In this document: positions 1 through 8,364 of the stretch, piece after piece
Numbering within the stretch: position 1 is the stretch's first letter
Layout: every line of letters begins with the position of its first letter
From: Streptomyces scopuliridis RB72
Lineage (GTDB): Bacteria > Actinomycetota > Actinomycetes > Streptomycetales > Streptomycetaceae
Direction: 5' to 3'
Assembly (NCBI RefSeq): GCF_000718095.1
Contig: NZ_JOEI01000018.1
Location: 310,001 to 374,000 of the forward strand
DNA length: 64,000 nt
Notes under the pieces: generated by a model
Told to the model about the DNA's origin: nothing
What the model saw: the letters and a program-made list of their open reading frames with translations, nothing else
Database searches by the model: none
Made by a program: the position numbers and the translations under genes

Positions 1-773
1 AGGTCCACAGCGGCGATCCCACCTCCGCTCTCGGCCTCGACCACAAGGACGTGATGATCCCGGGCGAACTCGGCGCCCTCCCCGCCTGGTTCGTGCCCGG
101 GGTGCGCGACACCTGGGTGATCACCGCGCACGGCCTCGGCACCACCCGCGAACACCCCATGAACATCATGGAATTCCTCGCGGAACAGGAACTTCCGGTA
201 CTCGACCTCGCCTACCGCGGCGATCCCGGAGCGCCCCGCTCCCCGGACGGCCTCGGCCACCTCGGCGAGTCCGAATGGCGCGACCTCGACGCGGCGATCC
301 GCTACGCGGTCCGGTACGGCGCCGAGCGCGTCGTGCTGCACGGCTGGTCCACCGGCGCCTCGATGGCCCTGGGCGCGGCGGCCGGCTCCGCGCTCCGCGC
401 CCGGATCGCCGGGCTCGTGCTCGACTCGCCGGTGCTGGACTGGGAGGCCACCCTGCGGGCGCTGGCCACCGCCCACCGCGTCCCCGCGCCGCTGCTGCCG
501 CTCGCGGTCCGGTCGGCCCAGGGCAGGGCCGGACTCGACGGCGACCGGCTGCGCCAGGCCGCCGACCCCGGCAACCTGAACATCCCGACGCTGATCTTCC
601 ACGGCCCCGACGACACCCTCGCGTCCTGGAACCCCTCCCGCGAACTCGCCGCCCACCGCTCCGGTCTGATCAGCCTGCACGCCGTCGCGCACGCCCCCCA
701 CGCCGCCATGTGGAACGCGGATCCGGCCGGCTACGAAGAGGTGCTCCGCCGCTTCCTCACCCCCCTGATGTAG
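1..773 (+). CDS. alpha/beta hydrolase (5' end outside window)
   Basis: Serine hydrolase of the alpha/beta fold; the substrate cannot be read from sequence. The frame is open back to the window edge (codons begin at base 3), so the true start lies upstream. Counting from the internal ATG at 51, the nucleophile elbow is G98-W-S100-T-G102, the acidic residue is probably in the G-P-D-D stretch near 187-188, and the catalytic His is 214 or 217 in a HAPH context. HGLG near residue 28 fits the oxyanion-hole region. No signal peptide is visible in the part seen. Members of this family with this layout are often annotated as lysophospholipase- or dienelactone hydrolase-like. Confidence 0.85.
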   Translation, partial: VHSGDPTSALGLDHKDVMIPGELGALPAWFVPGVRDTWVITAHGLGTTREHPMNIMEFLAEQELPVLDLAYRGDPGAPRSPDGLGHLGESEWRDLDAAIRYAVRYGAERVVLHGWSTGASMALGAAAGSALRARIAGLVLDSPVLDWEATLRALATAHRVPAPLLPLAVRSAQGRAGLDGDRLRQAADPGNLNIPTLIFHGPDDTLASWNPSRELAAHRSGLISLHAVAHAPHAAMWNADPAGYEEVLRRFLTPLM

Positions 774-1120
774 CGCCTGACGGGGCTTGTGCGGCGCCGG
801 ACGCGGCGGGCGCGCCCCAGGGGTGCCGTGCCCAGGGGTGCCTTACGGGTGACTAACGGATCTTTCCGGCATGCGGCGCCGCGGTGGAATCCGATACGGC
901 GCCCGACGCTCCGCTTCGCCTCCTTCACGCACACCTTGCGGCCCACCGGGTCCACGTGTCGCGGAGTGCTACATCAGCTGTCCTCTCCCTTTCCAGCAGG
1001 CATCTTCCTTCCCTTCCGTGCCCTCCGGCACCCCCGTGGAACGGGCCCCTTCCGCCCTTCCCGTACCGCTGGAACAGGTTCCGTTTGGGCTTTCGGGCGG
1101 TCACCGGGAAGACTGCCCCC
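774..1120. other. intergenic region with a short direct repeat
   Basis: This gap lies between the hydrolase and the next gene. A 12-bp direct repeat (CCCAGGGGTGCC at 816-827 and 831-842) is the only clear structure. Open frames crossing it look like overlaps without start context. A promoter for the following gene is expected here, but no convincing -35/-10 pair stands out. Confidence 0.4.
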
Positions 1121-2518
1121 GTGACGTCCCGAAAGCCTGATGAGCAATTGGCGCGCAACTCCAGACTCCGACTCGTCCGCCCGCGGCCGTTGACCACGGC
1201 CCGACGGGCTGTGACCGACGGGCGCAGCCGGCCGGCACCCCGGCCGCCCGAGGGCACTCCGCCCCCGGCGGAGCTGGCCCGTCAGGCGAGAGCGGTCCTC
1301 GCCGACGCGGTACGGATCGCCCGCTGGGCGGCCGGCGACCGGGACCCCGGCGCGGGTCCGCTCGACGCGGCGACGGCCGAACGGGCCGCCGAGGCGCTGG
1401 AGTTGACGCCCGACCAGGTGCGCGCGGGCTGGGACCGCGCGCGGCTGGCCGGACTCGTCGAGCTGCACGGCACCGCCGTACGGCCCGGCTGGCGGCTCCA
1501 GGCATGGGACCGCGACGACAGCGCCGTCCAGCGCGGCTGGGTGGCCCTCTTCGACGCCTGGTCGCTCGTGCACCCGGCCCCCGACGATGTCGCCGCCTCC
1601 ACGGTCGCGGAGGTCGTCGAGGCCGTCCCCCAGGTACTCTCCCTTCTCCAGCTCTCCGCGGGCCCCGTGCTCGTACCGGCCCTGCTCGACCTTCTCCAGC
1701 AGCGGGTCGCGGAACTCCACGAGGAGCGCTGCGAGGTGCCCTACGGCCCGCGGCCCGCCCCCGTCGAGCCCCCGGCGCCCGAACCGCCGGCCGACGAACT
1801 CCTGCCTCCACTCCTCGACTGGGCCCTGGAAGGGCTGGCCGCCGTGGGCGCGCTGACCCTGGGGAAGGGTCAGGCGACCCTGACCCCGCTCGGCAACTGG
1901 GCGGTCTGGGTCAAGCTGGAGCAGATCTGCGTCGCCGCCCAGAGCCCCGCGGGCAATATCGAGCAGTCCGCCCAGCACATGCTGCGCGGCTGCGCCCGGC
2001 TCACCCCCGGCCCCGCCCGCGCCGAATACCGCGCCTGGCTCGCCGCCCGCACCGTCGGCAGCGCGGTCACCGAACTGCTCGCCGTCGCCCGGGGAGAGGA
2101 CGCGCTGCTGCGCGGGCTCGCCTTCGAGGCGCTGCGCGTCGTCGGCGCCCCAGCCGAGGGGGAGGTACGGGCCGCGGCGACGGACTCCTCACTGCGCCCC
2201 TACGCCCTGCTCTGGCTGGCGGAGTACGAGGGCGCCGACCCGGAGGACGCCGCCGACGTCCTCACCCGCGAGGAGTCCACCTGGCTCTGGGTGGACACCG
2301 CGGCGGCCGTCGCCGACCACGGCGAGAGCGATCTGCTGGTCCGTCACCTGGACTCCGCCGTGCAGGGCAACGTGCCCGCGCTGCTCGACGAGGTCAGGGC
2401 CGTCGGCCACCCCCGTACCGTCCAGGTCCTGGTCGCCCTCGCCGCCGCGCACCCGGATCCGGCCCTCGCCAAGGCGGTCCGCCGGGCGGCCTTCCAGGTG
2501 CACACCGGAGGAGCCTGA
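1121..2518 (+). CDS. conserved hypothetical protein, 465 aa
   Basis: Function unknown. The GTG at 1121 is chosen because codons before it look non-coding and residues after it have normal composition. The N-terminal third is rich in Arg and Pro. Residues around 85-130 (TPDQVRAGWDRARLAGLVEL) resemble a small winged-helix-like segment. The C-terminal half is helical and Ala/Leu/Glu-rich with short repeated helix pairs, suggesting a HEAT-like scaffold. There is no membrane segment or catalytic motif that I recognise. Similar proteins of about 450-500 aa are, as far as I recall, common in Streptomyces as unnamed proteins. The frame stays open far upstream, so the start is uncertain. Confidence 0.7.
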   Translation: MTSRKPDEQLARNSRLRLVRPRPLTTARRAVTDGRSRPAPRPPEGTPPPAELARQARAVLADAVRIARWAAGDRDPGAGPLDAATAERAAEALELTPDQVRAGWDRARLAGLVELHGTAVRPGWRLQAWDRDDSAVQRGWVALFDAWSLVHPAPDDVAASTVAEVVEAVPQVLSLLQLSAGPVLVPALLDLLQQRVAELHEERCEVPYGPRPAPVEPPAPEPPADELLPPLLDWALEGLAAVGALTLGKGQATLTPLGNWAVWVKLEQICVAAQSPAGNIEQSAQHMLRGCARLTPGPARAEYRAWLAARTVGSAVTELLAVARGEDALLRGLAFEALRVVGAPAEGEVRAAATDSSLRPYALLWLAEYEGADPEDAADVLTREESTWLWVDTAAAVADHGESDLLVRHLDSAVQGNVPALLDEVRAVGHPRTVQVLVALAAAHPDPALAKAVRRAAFQVHTGGA

Positions 2519-2608
2519 CCCGGCCGGCGGGCCACGCGCCGCACGACGGAGGCAGGGACCGGCCCCGCCGGCCCTGTCCCGCCCGCCGTGGCCGCGGTCC
2601 GCCACGAC

Positions 2609-3025
2609 CTAGCCGCCCGCGCCCGGCGCGTACGTCCCGAAGCTCCATATGTTTCCCTCGGCGTCGCGGGCCATATAGTCCCGCGAGCCGTAGTCCTGGT
2701 CCGTGGGCACCATCAGGATCTCGACGCCGTGCTTCGCCGCCCGCGCGTGGTGCGCGTCGACGTCCTCGACGACCACGTAGACGCCCGCCGGGCCCGCGTC
2801 GCCCATTGCCTTGGCGAAGATGCCCGCCCGGCCCTTCGAGCCCAGCATCACCACGCCGTTGCCGGACGCCAGCTCGGCATGGAGGACCTCGCCGTCCTCG
2901 CCCTCGTACACCCTCAGCTCGGTGAACCCGAAGGCGTCCGTCAGTGTCCGGATGGCCGCCTTCGCGTCCCTGTACAGGATGGTCGGGTAGATGCTCGGTA
3001 CTCCGGCGCTCGCTGCTCCGGTCAT
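2609..3025 (-). CDS. VOC (glyoxalase/bleomycin-resistance fold) protein
   Basis: Small 138-aa protein of the vicinal oxygen chelate superfamily. Typical segments are the opening beta strand with P-x-I-x-Y-R-D-A-x-A-A-I, the helix ending in FGF, and a final E-G-N-x-W-S-F-G strand, as in PhnB/YycE-like members. Such proteins bind a metal or a small ligand, and the substrate cannot be assigned. The ATG at 3025 is preferred over the GTG at 3034 because GGAG lies 8 nt upstream of it. It is divergent from the next gene across about 240 nt. Confidence 0.85.
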   Translation of the reverse strand: MTGAASAGVPSIYPTILYRDAKAAIRTLTDAFGFTELRVYEGEDGEVLHAELASGNGVVMLGSKGRAGIFAKAMGDAGPAGVYVVVEDVDAHHARAAKHGVEILMVPTDQDYGSRDYMARDAEGNIWSFGTYAPGAGG

Positions 3026-3268
3026 TTTGATCACTCCTTCGCGGGCTCGAATGTGACGCGGATCTCAGTCTCGCACCGGCCACTGACAATCGGCCTCGGA
3101 TGCCGTTCCGGCCCCGCCCGGCCCGCATCCGAGGCCGAACGGGGGATGTGCCCCGCCGCCCCCGCCGTGTCGCGGGGCGCCCCCGCCCCGCCCGCGCGGC
3201 CCGTGGCTACGCTCGCGCCTGATCGAGGCCACGTCCTGGTGATCTACCAGTGGTACCGAGGGAGAACA

Positions 3269-4216
3269 GTGACGGCTCTGCCGACGACCACGGCGCCGGA
3301 CCTGCTGCCCGGCGCGAGAACGGGCGGCGGTCCCCAGGACGACGCCGATTCCCCGCCCGCCGATTCCCCGCATGACGGCCTCCCGTCCGGCAGTGCCCGG
3401 CGCCCAGGCCCCCGGTCCGGCGGGCAGGGCCGTCCCCGGTACAGCCCGCGGCGCCGCGCCCGCCTCCTCCGCGCGGCCCTCTCCGCCGCACTCGCCGTCC
3501 CGCTGGTGACCGCCGCCCACCAGTCCAGGCACCCCTTCGACGACCGCCTCACCGTGCACACCACTGCGGCGCCCGGACCCCCCGCCGCCCAGGAGCCCGT
3601 CCTGCGCACCTCGGGCCCCCGCGTCGAGGCGCGCGACCCGCGCTCGGGCACGCTCCGCTGGGTCCATGAGCGCACCGGCAGCCGCCCGCTCGCCTTGGCC
3701 GCGGGGCCCGGCCACGCCTTCGCCCTCTGGAGCGACGGCCTGGTCACCGACACCGAGCGCGTCACCGGCTCCGCCGTCCGCTGGCACCGCGCCCTGCCCG
3801 GTCTCGCCGACTGGCTGGCCGCGGGATCCGGCCGCGCGGCGGGAGTCCTCCAGCCCCTCGCGCCCGGCGCGCGCATGCTCGCCGTCGTCACCCCGCAGCG
3901 CATCGCCGCCTTCCGGGCCGGCGACGGCGATCTGCGCTGGGTGCTGCCCGCCGCCCGCGGCTGCGCCTTCGATCCGGGCCGGTACGTCCGTACGGCCGGG
4001 ATCCTGCTGGTCGCCCAGCCCTGCCCCGGACACACGAACTGGACCGCCGAATTGATGGCGGTCGACGACCTCGGCCGGATCGTGCCGGGCCGCACCCCGC
4101 TCCGTAACGATCTCCCGCACGATCCTCCGAACGATCCCCCGAGCGGTGTCTCGAAGGATCTCTCGGACGATGTCCCGGGGGACCGGCCAGAGAAAGCAGT
4201 TGCGCGACCCAGTTAG
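3269..4216 (+). CDS. PQQ-repeat-like protein with 4-residue tandem tail
   Basis: 315-aa protein of unknown role. GTG 3269 follows a GGGAGAA ribosome site. Residues 1-60 are Pro/Gly/Arg-rich and probably disordered. Around 65-85 an Arg-rich stretch leads into an Ala/Leu hydrophobic segment, fitting a signal anchor. The following ~200 residues have GTLRWVHE- and GDLRWVLP-like strands typical of beta-propeller (PQQ/BamB-like) blades. The last ~30 residues are a tandem repeat of the type [N/H/K/D]-D-[L/P/V]-[P/S], encoded by 12-bp units. It is probably an exported or membrane-anchored propeller fragment; this is inferred from composition and strand pattern only. Confidence 0.65.
   Translation: MTALPTTTAPDLLPGARTGGGPQDDADSPPADSPHDGLPSGSARRPGPRSGGQGRPRYSPRRRARLLRAALSAALAVPLVTAAHQSRHPFDDRLTVHTTAAPGPPAAQEPVLRTSGPRVEARDPRSGTLRWVHERTGSRPLALAAGPGHAFALWSDGLVTDTERVTGSAVRWHRALPGLADWLAAGSGRAAGVLQPLAPGARMLAVVTPQRIAAFRAGDGDLRWVLPAARGCAFDPGRYVRTAGILLVAQPCPGHTNWTAELMAVDDLGRIVPGRTPLRNDLPHDPPNDPPSGVSKDLSDDVPGDRPEKAVARPS
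4107..4178 (+). repeat. 12-bp degenerate tandem repeat, about 6 units
   Basis: Six 12-bp units of the form ACGATCYYCCGN run head to tail inside the 3' end of the preceding gene. Successive units start at 4107, 4119, 4131, 4143, 4155 and 4167. The unit length is a multiple of three, so it encodes a 4-residue repeat and copy-number change would keep the frame. Units 1-3 are the most alike. Confidence 0.75.
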
Positions 4217-4219
4217 ACT
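4214..4219 (+). promoter_or_regulatory. possible -10 element before the ABC-F gene
   Basis: TAGACT at 4214-4219 matches the usual Streptomyces housekeeping -10 form TAnnnT. No good -35 was found at the right distance. A start site about 7 nt downstream would fall at or next to the ATG of the 7-codon reading frame at 4227, which would make that frame leaderless. Confidence 0.35.
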
Positions 4220-4226
4220 GGCCCGC

Positions 4227-4250
4227 ATGGCATTTCTCCTTGTGCATTAG
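4227..4250 (+). CDS. candidate 7-residue leader peptide (MAFLLVH)
   Basis: ATG-GCA-TTT-CTC-CTT-GTG-CAT-TAG forms a minimal reading frame 64 nt upstream of the ABC-F start. It uses T- and A-ending codons (GCA, TTT, CTT, CAT) that are unusual here. It lies just after a possible -10 box, so it could be translated as a leaderless peptide. Some antibiotic-resistance ABC-F genes are controlled by ribosome-mediated attenuation through short leader peptides. Whether this one is translated or regulatory is inference, and chance occurrence of so short a frame is possible. Confidence 0.3.
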   Translation: MAFLLVH

Positions 4251-4314
4251 CCGGCGTCGAAGAATCTCCTCCGCCTGCCCTCTTCCGCCGTCCATACCGC
4301 CCTGGAGTCTTTCC

Positions 4315-5913
4315 GTGATCACCGCAACCGGCGTAGAGCTGCGCGCCGGCGCCCGTGTCCTCATCGAGTCCGCCTCATTCCGTATCGCCAAGGGCGACCG
4401 CATCGGTCTGGTCGGCCGCAACGGAGCCGGCAAGACCACGCTCACCAAGTGCCTCGCCGGCGAGGGCGTCCCCGCCGCGGGCACCATCACCCGCTCCGGC
4501 GAGGTGGGTTATCTGCCGCAGGACCCGCGCACCGGCGACCTCGACGTCCTCGCCCGGGACCGCATCCTGTCCGCGCGCGACCTCGACTCCGTACTGAAGA
4601 AGATGCGCGAGAACGAGGACCGGATGGCGAACGGTCAGGGCGCCACCCGCGAGAAGGCGATGCGGAAGTACGAGCGCCTGGAGACGGAGTTCCTCACCAA
4701 GGGCGGGTACGCCGCCGAGGCCGAGGCCGCCACCATCGCCGCCGCGCTCGGCCTGCCCGACCGGGTGCTCGGCCAGCCCCTCCATACGCTCTCCGGCGGT
4801 CAGCGCCGCCGTGTCGAGCTGGCGCGCATCCTCTTCTCGGACGCCGACACCCTGCTGCTCGACGAGCCCACGAACCACCTCGACGCGGACTCGATCGTCT
4901 GGCTGCGCGATTACCTCAAGACGTACCGCGGCGGCTTCATCGTCATCTCCCACGATGTCGAACTGGTCGAGACCGTCGTCAACAAGGTCTTCTACCTGGA
5001 CGCCAACCGCTCGCACATCGACGTGTACAACATGGGCTGGAAGCTCTACCAGCAGCAGCGCGAGGCCGACGAGAAGCGCCGCAAGCGCGAGCGCGCCAAC
5101 GCGGAGAAGAAGGCGTCCGCCCTGAACTCCCAGGCCGACAAGATGCGCGCCAAGGCCACCAAGACCGTCGCCGCGCAGAACATGGCCCGCCGCGCCGAGC
5201 GGCTGCTGTCCGGCCTTGAGGAAGTGCGCCAGTCCGACAAGGTCGCCAAGCTGCGCTTCCCCGAGCCCGCGCCCTGCGGCAAGACCCCGCTGACGGCCGA
5301 GGGACTGTCGAAGTCGTACGGCTCCCTGGAGATCTTCACCGATGTCGATCTCGCCATCGACAAGGGCTCCCGGGTCGTCATCCTCGGCCTCAACGGCGCG
5401 GGCAAGACCACGCTCCTGCGGCTGCTGGCCGGGGTCGAGAAGCCGGACACCGGCCAGGTGACCCCCGGTCACGGCCTCAAGCTCGGCTATTACGCGCAGG
5501 AGCACGAGACCCTCGACCCGGAGCGCTCCGTCCTGGAGAACATGCGCTCCTCGGCCCCCGACCTCGACTTGGTCCAGGTCCGCAAGACGCTGGGCTCCTT
5601 CCTCTTCTCCGGGGACGATGTCGACAAGCCGGCCGGGGTGCTCTCCGGTGGCGAGAAGACCCGGCTGGCCCTGGCCACCCTGGTCGTCTCCTCCGCGAAC
5701 GTCCTGCTGCTCGACGAGCCGACGAACAACCTGGACCCGGCCAGCCGTGAGGAGATCCTCGGCGCGCTCCGTACGTACAAGGGAGCGGTCATCCTCGTCA
5801 CCCACGACGAGGGCGCGGTCCACGCGCTGGAACCGGAGCGGATCATTCTGCTGCCCGACGGGGTCGAGGACCTCTGGGGAGCGGACTACGCGGACCTGGT
5901 CGCGCTCGCCTGA
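4315..5913 (+). CDS. ABC-F family ATP-binding protein
   Basis: Soluble twin ATP-binding cassette protein of the ABC-F class (532 aa, usual length), which acts on ribosomes rather than membranes. First cassette: Walker A G34-RNGAGKTT-42, LSGGQ near 158, and LLLDEPTNHLD. Then comes a charged coiled-coil linker of about 80 residues (QQQREADEKRRKRERANAEK), the P-site tRNA interaction motif region. Second cassette: GLNGAGKTT near 358, LSGGEKTRLALA and LLLDEPTNNLD. There are no membrane segments. GTG 4315 is chosen because GGAG lies 9 nt upstream and homologous proteins start at this point. Housekeeping translation factor or resistance role cannot be separated from sequence alone. Confidence 0.9.
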   Translation: MITATGVELRAGARVLIESASFRIAKGDRIGLVGRNGAGKTTLTKCLAGEGVPAAGTITRSGEVGYLPQDPRTGDLDVLARDRILSARDLDSVLKKMRENEDRMANGQGATREKAMRKYERLETEFLTKGGYAAEAEAATIAAALGLPDRVLGQPLHTLSGGQRRRVELARILFSDADTLLLDEPTNHLDADSIVWLRDYLKTYRGGFIVISHDVELVETVVNKVFYLDANRSHIDVYNMGWKLYQQQREADEKRRKRERANAEKKASALNSQADKMRAKATKTVAAQNMARRAERLLSGLEEVRQSDKVAKLRFPEPAPCGKTPLTAEGLSKSYGSLEIFTDVDLAIDKGSRVVILGLNGAGKTTLLRLLAGVEKPDTGQVTPGHGLKLGYYAQEHETLDPERSVLENMRSSAPDLDLVQVRKTLGSFLFSGDDVDKPAGVLSGGEKTRLALATLVVSSANVLLLDEPTNNLDPASREEILGALRTYKGAVILVTHDEGAVHALEPERIILLPDGVEDLWGADYADLVALA

Positions 5914-5915
5914 GT

Positions 5916-5934
5916 ACCCCCTGCGAGTGGGGGT
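5916..5934 (+). terminator. hairpin after the ABC-F gene
   Basis: ACCCCC and GGGGGT form a 6-bp stem with a 7-nt loop, starting 3 nt after the TGA stop. There is no U-tract, as is common for Streptomyces terminators. Confidence 0.45.
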
Positions 5935-6304
5935 GCCCGGGGCCCGGTGATGAGCTGTCGCCACATGATCCACGCGCTTGATCGACTCCGTATGGATCAT
6001 TTCGGCTCAACAGTGATCCCTCATCTGTGTGAGTGCGTCTCGTACCACGGCGTGGTGCGCGGCGGATCGGGCCGATCGCACCATGATCCGCGCCGTCTCC
6101 CGCGCGGTGGCCCTGACCTGGCACTTCGCCCGGAGCTTTGGGTAAAGGTGGCGATGATCGCGTAAGGAATACGCGATTCCGGTCGTGTTCCAAGCCTGGA
6201 GCCGGGTAAAGCTTGTCGTGCGGACCTTGCCGAATGGGTGGCCAGGAAGCCCGCGAGGGGTGATCATGAGAAGTCCAGAGCGCACTTCCCATGAGGAGGC
6301 ACGG
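5935..6304. other. intergenic region with two dyads
   Basis: The gap between the ABC-F gene and the small HTH gene holds no credible reading frame. Two perfect inverted repeats are present. One is ATGATCCA (5965-5972) with TGGATCAT (5993-6000), arms 20 nt apart. The other is ATCGCGTA (6157-6164) with TACGCGAT (6170-6177), separated by 5 nt. The second lies 128 nt before the HTH start and could be an operator. Confidence 0.45.
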
Positions 6305-6526
6305 GTGGCCGAGACTCTGAAGAAGGGCAGCCGGGTAACCGGCGCCGCGCGCGACAAGCTCGCGGCAGACCTGAAGAAGAAATACGACAGCGGTGCGAGC
6401 ATCCGGGCGCTGGCCGAGGAAACCGGCCGCTCCTACGGATTCGTCCACCGGATGCTCAGCGAGTCCGGAGTCAATCTGCGGGGACGCGGCGGAGCGACGC
6501 GAGGCAAGAAGGCCGCATCGGCCTGA
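6305..6526 (+). CDS. small helix-turn-helix protein, 73 aa
   Basis: Short basic DNA-binding protein. Residues ~18-60 carry a resolvase/Hin-like HTH: KKKYDSGASIRALAEETGRS followed by the recognition helix YGFVHRMLSESG. The last 15 residues are Gly/Arg/Lys-rich. GTG 6305 sits 7 nt after GAGGAGG, which fixes this start over the upstream in-frame ATG. Near-identical 70-odd-residue proteins occur across Streptomyces as I recall, with no settled function. The context is monocistronic. It may be a nucleoid-associated or regulatory protein; that is inference from size and charge. Confidence 0.85.
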   Translation: MAETLKKGSRVTGAARDKLAADLKKKYDSGASIRALAEETGRSYGFVHRMLSESGVNLRGRGGATRGKKAASA

Positions 6527-6656
6527 CGACCGAGCGCGACTCCTCCTGGCCACCGGTTCGGATGGTGGCCACCCGGGTCGATCGGACGATCGCCCAGGTG
6601 GTTACTGTGCAGTCACTTAGCTCAGCTTTCCCGACTGCCCGAACCGGAGGCGCCCC

Positions 6657-7448
6657 ATGACTTCGCTCGAACCAGTACTCGACAAGGACGGCGTACGGCT
6701 CACCATCGAGGACGCGGTTGCCACGGTCACACTGGCCAACCCGGCGAAGCGCAACGCCCAGTCTCCCGCTCTGTGGCGGGCGTTGACGGAAGCCGGAAGG
6801 TCACTGCCGGGCAGCGTGCGGGTCGTTGTGCTGCGGGGCGAAGGGAAGTCCTTCTCCGCGGGACTCGACCGGCAGGCGTTCACCCCCGAGGGGTTCGACG
6901 GCGAGCCGTCCTTCCTCGATCTCGCGCGGGAGTCCGACCAGGACCTCGACGCGGCGATCGCCGAGTACCAGGACGGGTTCGTCTGGCTGCGCCGCCCCGA
7001 CCTCGTCTCGATCGCCGCCGTTCAGGGGCATGCGATCGGGGCCGGCTTCCAGCTGGCTCTCGCCTGCGATCTGCGAGTCGTCGCGTCCGACGTGCAGTTC
7101 GCCATGCGCGAGACGAGCCTCGGCCTGGTCCCCGACCTCACCGGCACCCATCCGCTCGTCGGACTGGTCGGCTACGCCCGCGCGTTGGAGATCTGCGCCA
7201 CGGGCCGGTTCGTGCAGGCCGAGGAGGCGGAGCGTACGGGGCTCGCCAATCTGGTGGTGCCCGCGGACGAACTCGACGCGGCGGTGAGCGATCTGGCGGG
7301 CGCGCTGCTGGCCGCGCCTCGGGACGCGCTGATCGAGACCAAGGCGCTCCTTCAGGGCGCGGCCGGTCGTACCTTCGAGGCCCAGCGTGCCGCCGAGCGC
7401 GCCGCGCAGGCGCGCCGGCTCCGCGACCTGGCGGGCCTCGCGGACTGA
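6657..7448 (+). CDS. enoyl-CoA hydratase/isomerase family protein
   Basis: 263-aa crotonase-fold protein. The A-S-F-S-A-G-L-D-like oxyanion-hole segment reads KSFSAGLDRQAF, and the second half of the oxyanion hole is in GHAIGAGFQLALACDLRV. The usual catalytic Glu pair of enoyl-CoA hydratase is hard to place: the region around FAMRETSLGLVPDL has one Glu at the expected site. The substrate is therefore open. ATG 6657 has GGAGGCGCCCC upstream. It is probably a single-gene unit, with opposite-strand genes following. Hydratase, isomerase or decarboxylase roles are all possible. Confidence 0.85.
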   Translation: MTSLEPVLDKDGVRLTIEDAVATVTLANPAKRNAQSPALWRALTEAGRSLPGSVRVVVLRGEGKSFSAGLDRQAFTPEGFDGEPSFLDLARESDQDLDAAIAEYQDGFVWLRRPDLVSIAAVQGHAIGAGFQLALACDLRVVASDVQFAMRETSLGLVPDLTGTHPLVGLVGYARALEICATGRFVQAEEAERTGLANLVVPADELDAAVSDLAGALLAAPRDALIETKALLQGAAGRTFEAQRAAERAAQARRLRDLAGLAD

Positions 7449-7532
7449 GGGTCCCGTACGCGCGCCCTCACGAGGTCTCGCGGATCGACGGCCTGCTCGC
7501 GCGCCCCCACGCGGTTTCGTCACGGTACTGGC

Positions 7533-8276
7533 TCAGCCCTTCCGACCCACTGCCGTGACCAGGACGGCCACCGAAGGCGCGCCCGGCAGCTCCGCCGTGA
7601 GTCTTGCCCGTACCGCCCGCGCCACCTCCAGCGGGCGGTGCCCGGCCGCCGTCGCCAACTCCAGCCGGACATGTCCCGGAGTGGTGACCACCGCGCCGCC
7701 CAGCGTTCTGGTCGGATACGCGACGCCCGGGACCGCTGCCGCCAGCAGCTCCGGCTCGCCCTCCGGGGCGGCGGCCCGTACGTCGGCCGGCCGTCCCTCG
7801 TCCGGCCCAGCGGGCGCGGCTCCGTCCCGCGGTCTCTCCAGGGCTTCTCCGGAGGGATCGAGCAGGGCCGTCACCCGTAGATCGACCTCCTCGACCCGTA
7901 GCCCCAGCCGCTCCGTCGCACAGGCGAACAACACCCCGCGCAACCGCTCCGCCACAGCGGGCAGCGGCTCGGCGGGGCCCGCCGCGAACTCCCCGTCGAT
8001 CCGTAGCGGACCGGGCGGCAGAGCGCTGGGCGGGGGCGGTACGGCGGGGAGACCGGCTCCGTCCGGATCGGTCAGCGAGAGCCGCAGCCGGCCGAGCACG
8101 GCACCCGCCACCCCCGCCGCTGCCAGACGCAATTCGTCCGTCGCCGCGCGCTCCGACAGCCACGCGCCGTCCCGCGCCCCGCCCAGCGGAAGCAGCCTGC
8201 CCAGGCCGAGTCGTTGTCGTACGGCGGCCGCCCATCCGCCGGTGCCGAGCCCATCGGAACTGTGCGCAGTCGTCAT
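7533..8276 (-). CDS. conserved protein next to the Asp23 cluster
   Basis: 247-aa protein without recognised catalytic motif. The first 35 residues (MTTAHSS..., then GWAAAVRQRLGLGRLLPLGG) are typical of a Streptomyces family often carrying the odd label nucleopolyhedrovirus P10 family protein. The C-terminal region resembles the Asp23-like alpha/beta fold with a PGHVRLELATAAGHRPLEVARAV segment. It is divergent from the first Asp23 gene with an 88-nt gap, and homologues keep this position, suggesting a linked envelope-stress role. The start is ATG 8276 (GGAGG just upstream, spacing short); an in-frame ATG at 8291 is possible. Confidence 0.7.
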   Translation of the reverse strand: MTTAHSSDGLGTGGWAAAVRQRLGLGRLLPLGGARDGAWLSERAATDELRLAAAGVAGAVLGRLRLSLTDPDGAGLPAVPPPPSALPPGPLRIDGEFAAGPAEPLPAVAERLRGVLFACATERLGLRVEEVDLRVTALLDPSGEALERPRDGAAPAGPDEGRPADVRAAAPEGEPELLAAAVPGVAYPTRTLGGAVVTTPGHVRLELATAAGHRPLEVARAVRARLTAELPGAPSVAVLVTAVGRKG

Positions 8277-8364
8277 TCCTCCAGCCTGCCGCATCCATGG
8301 GGCGGGACGGGGCAAGCGCACCTAGTGTGGGCAGCGGAGTCCACCACCGCCCGGGAAGGAACGA

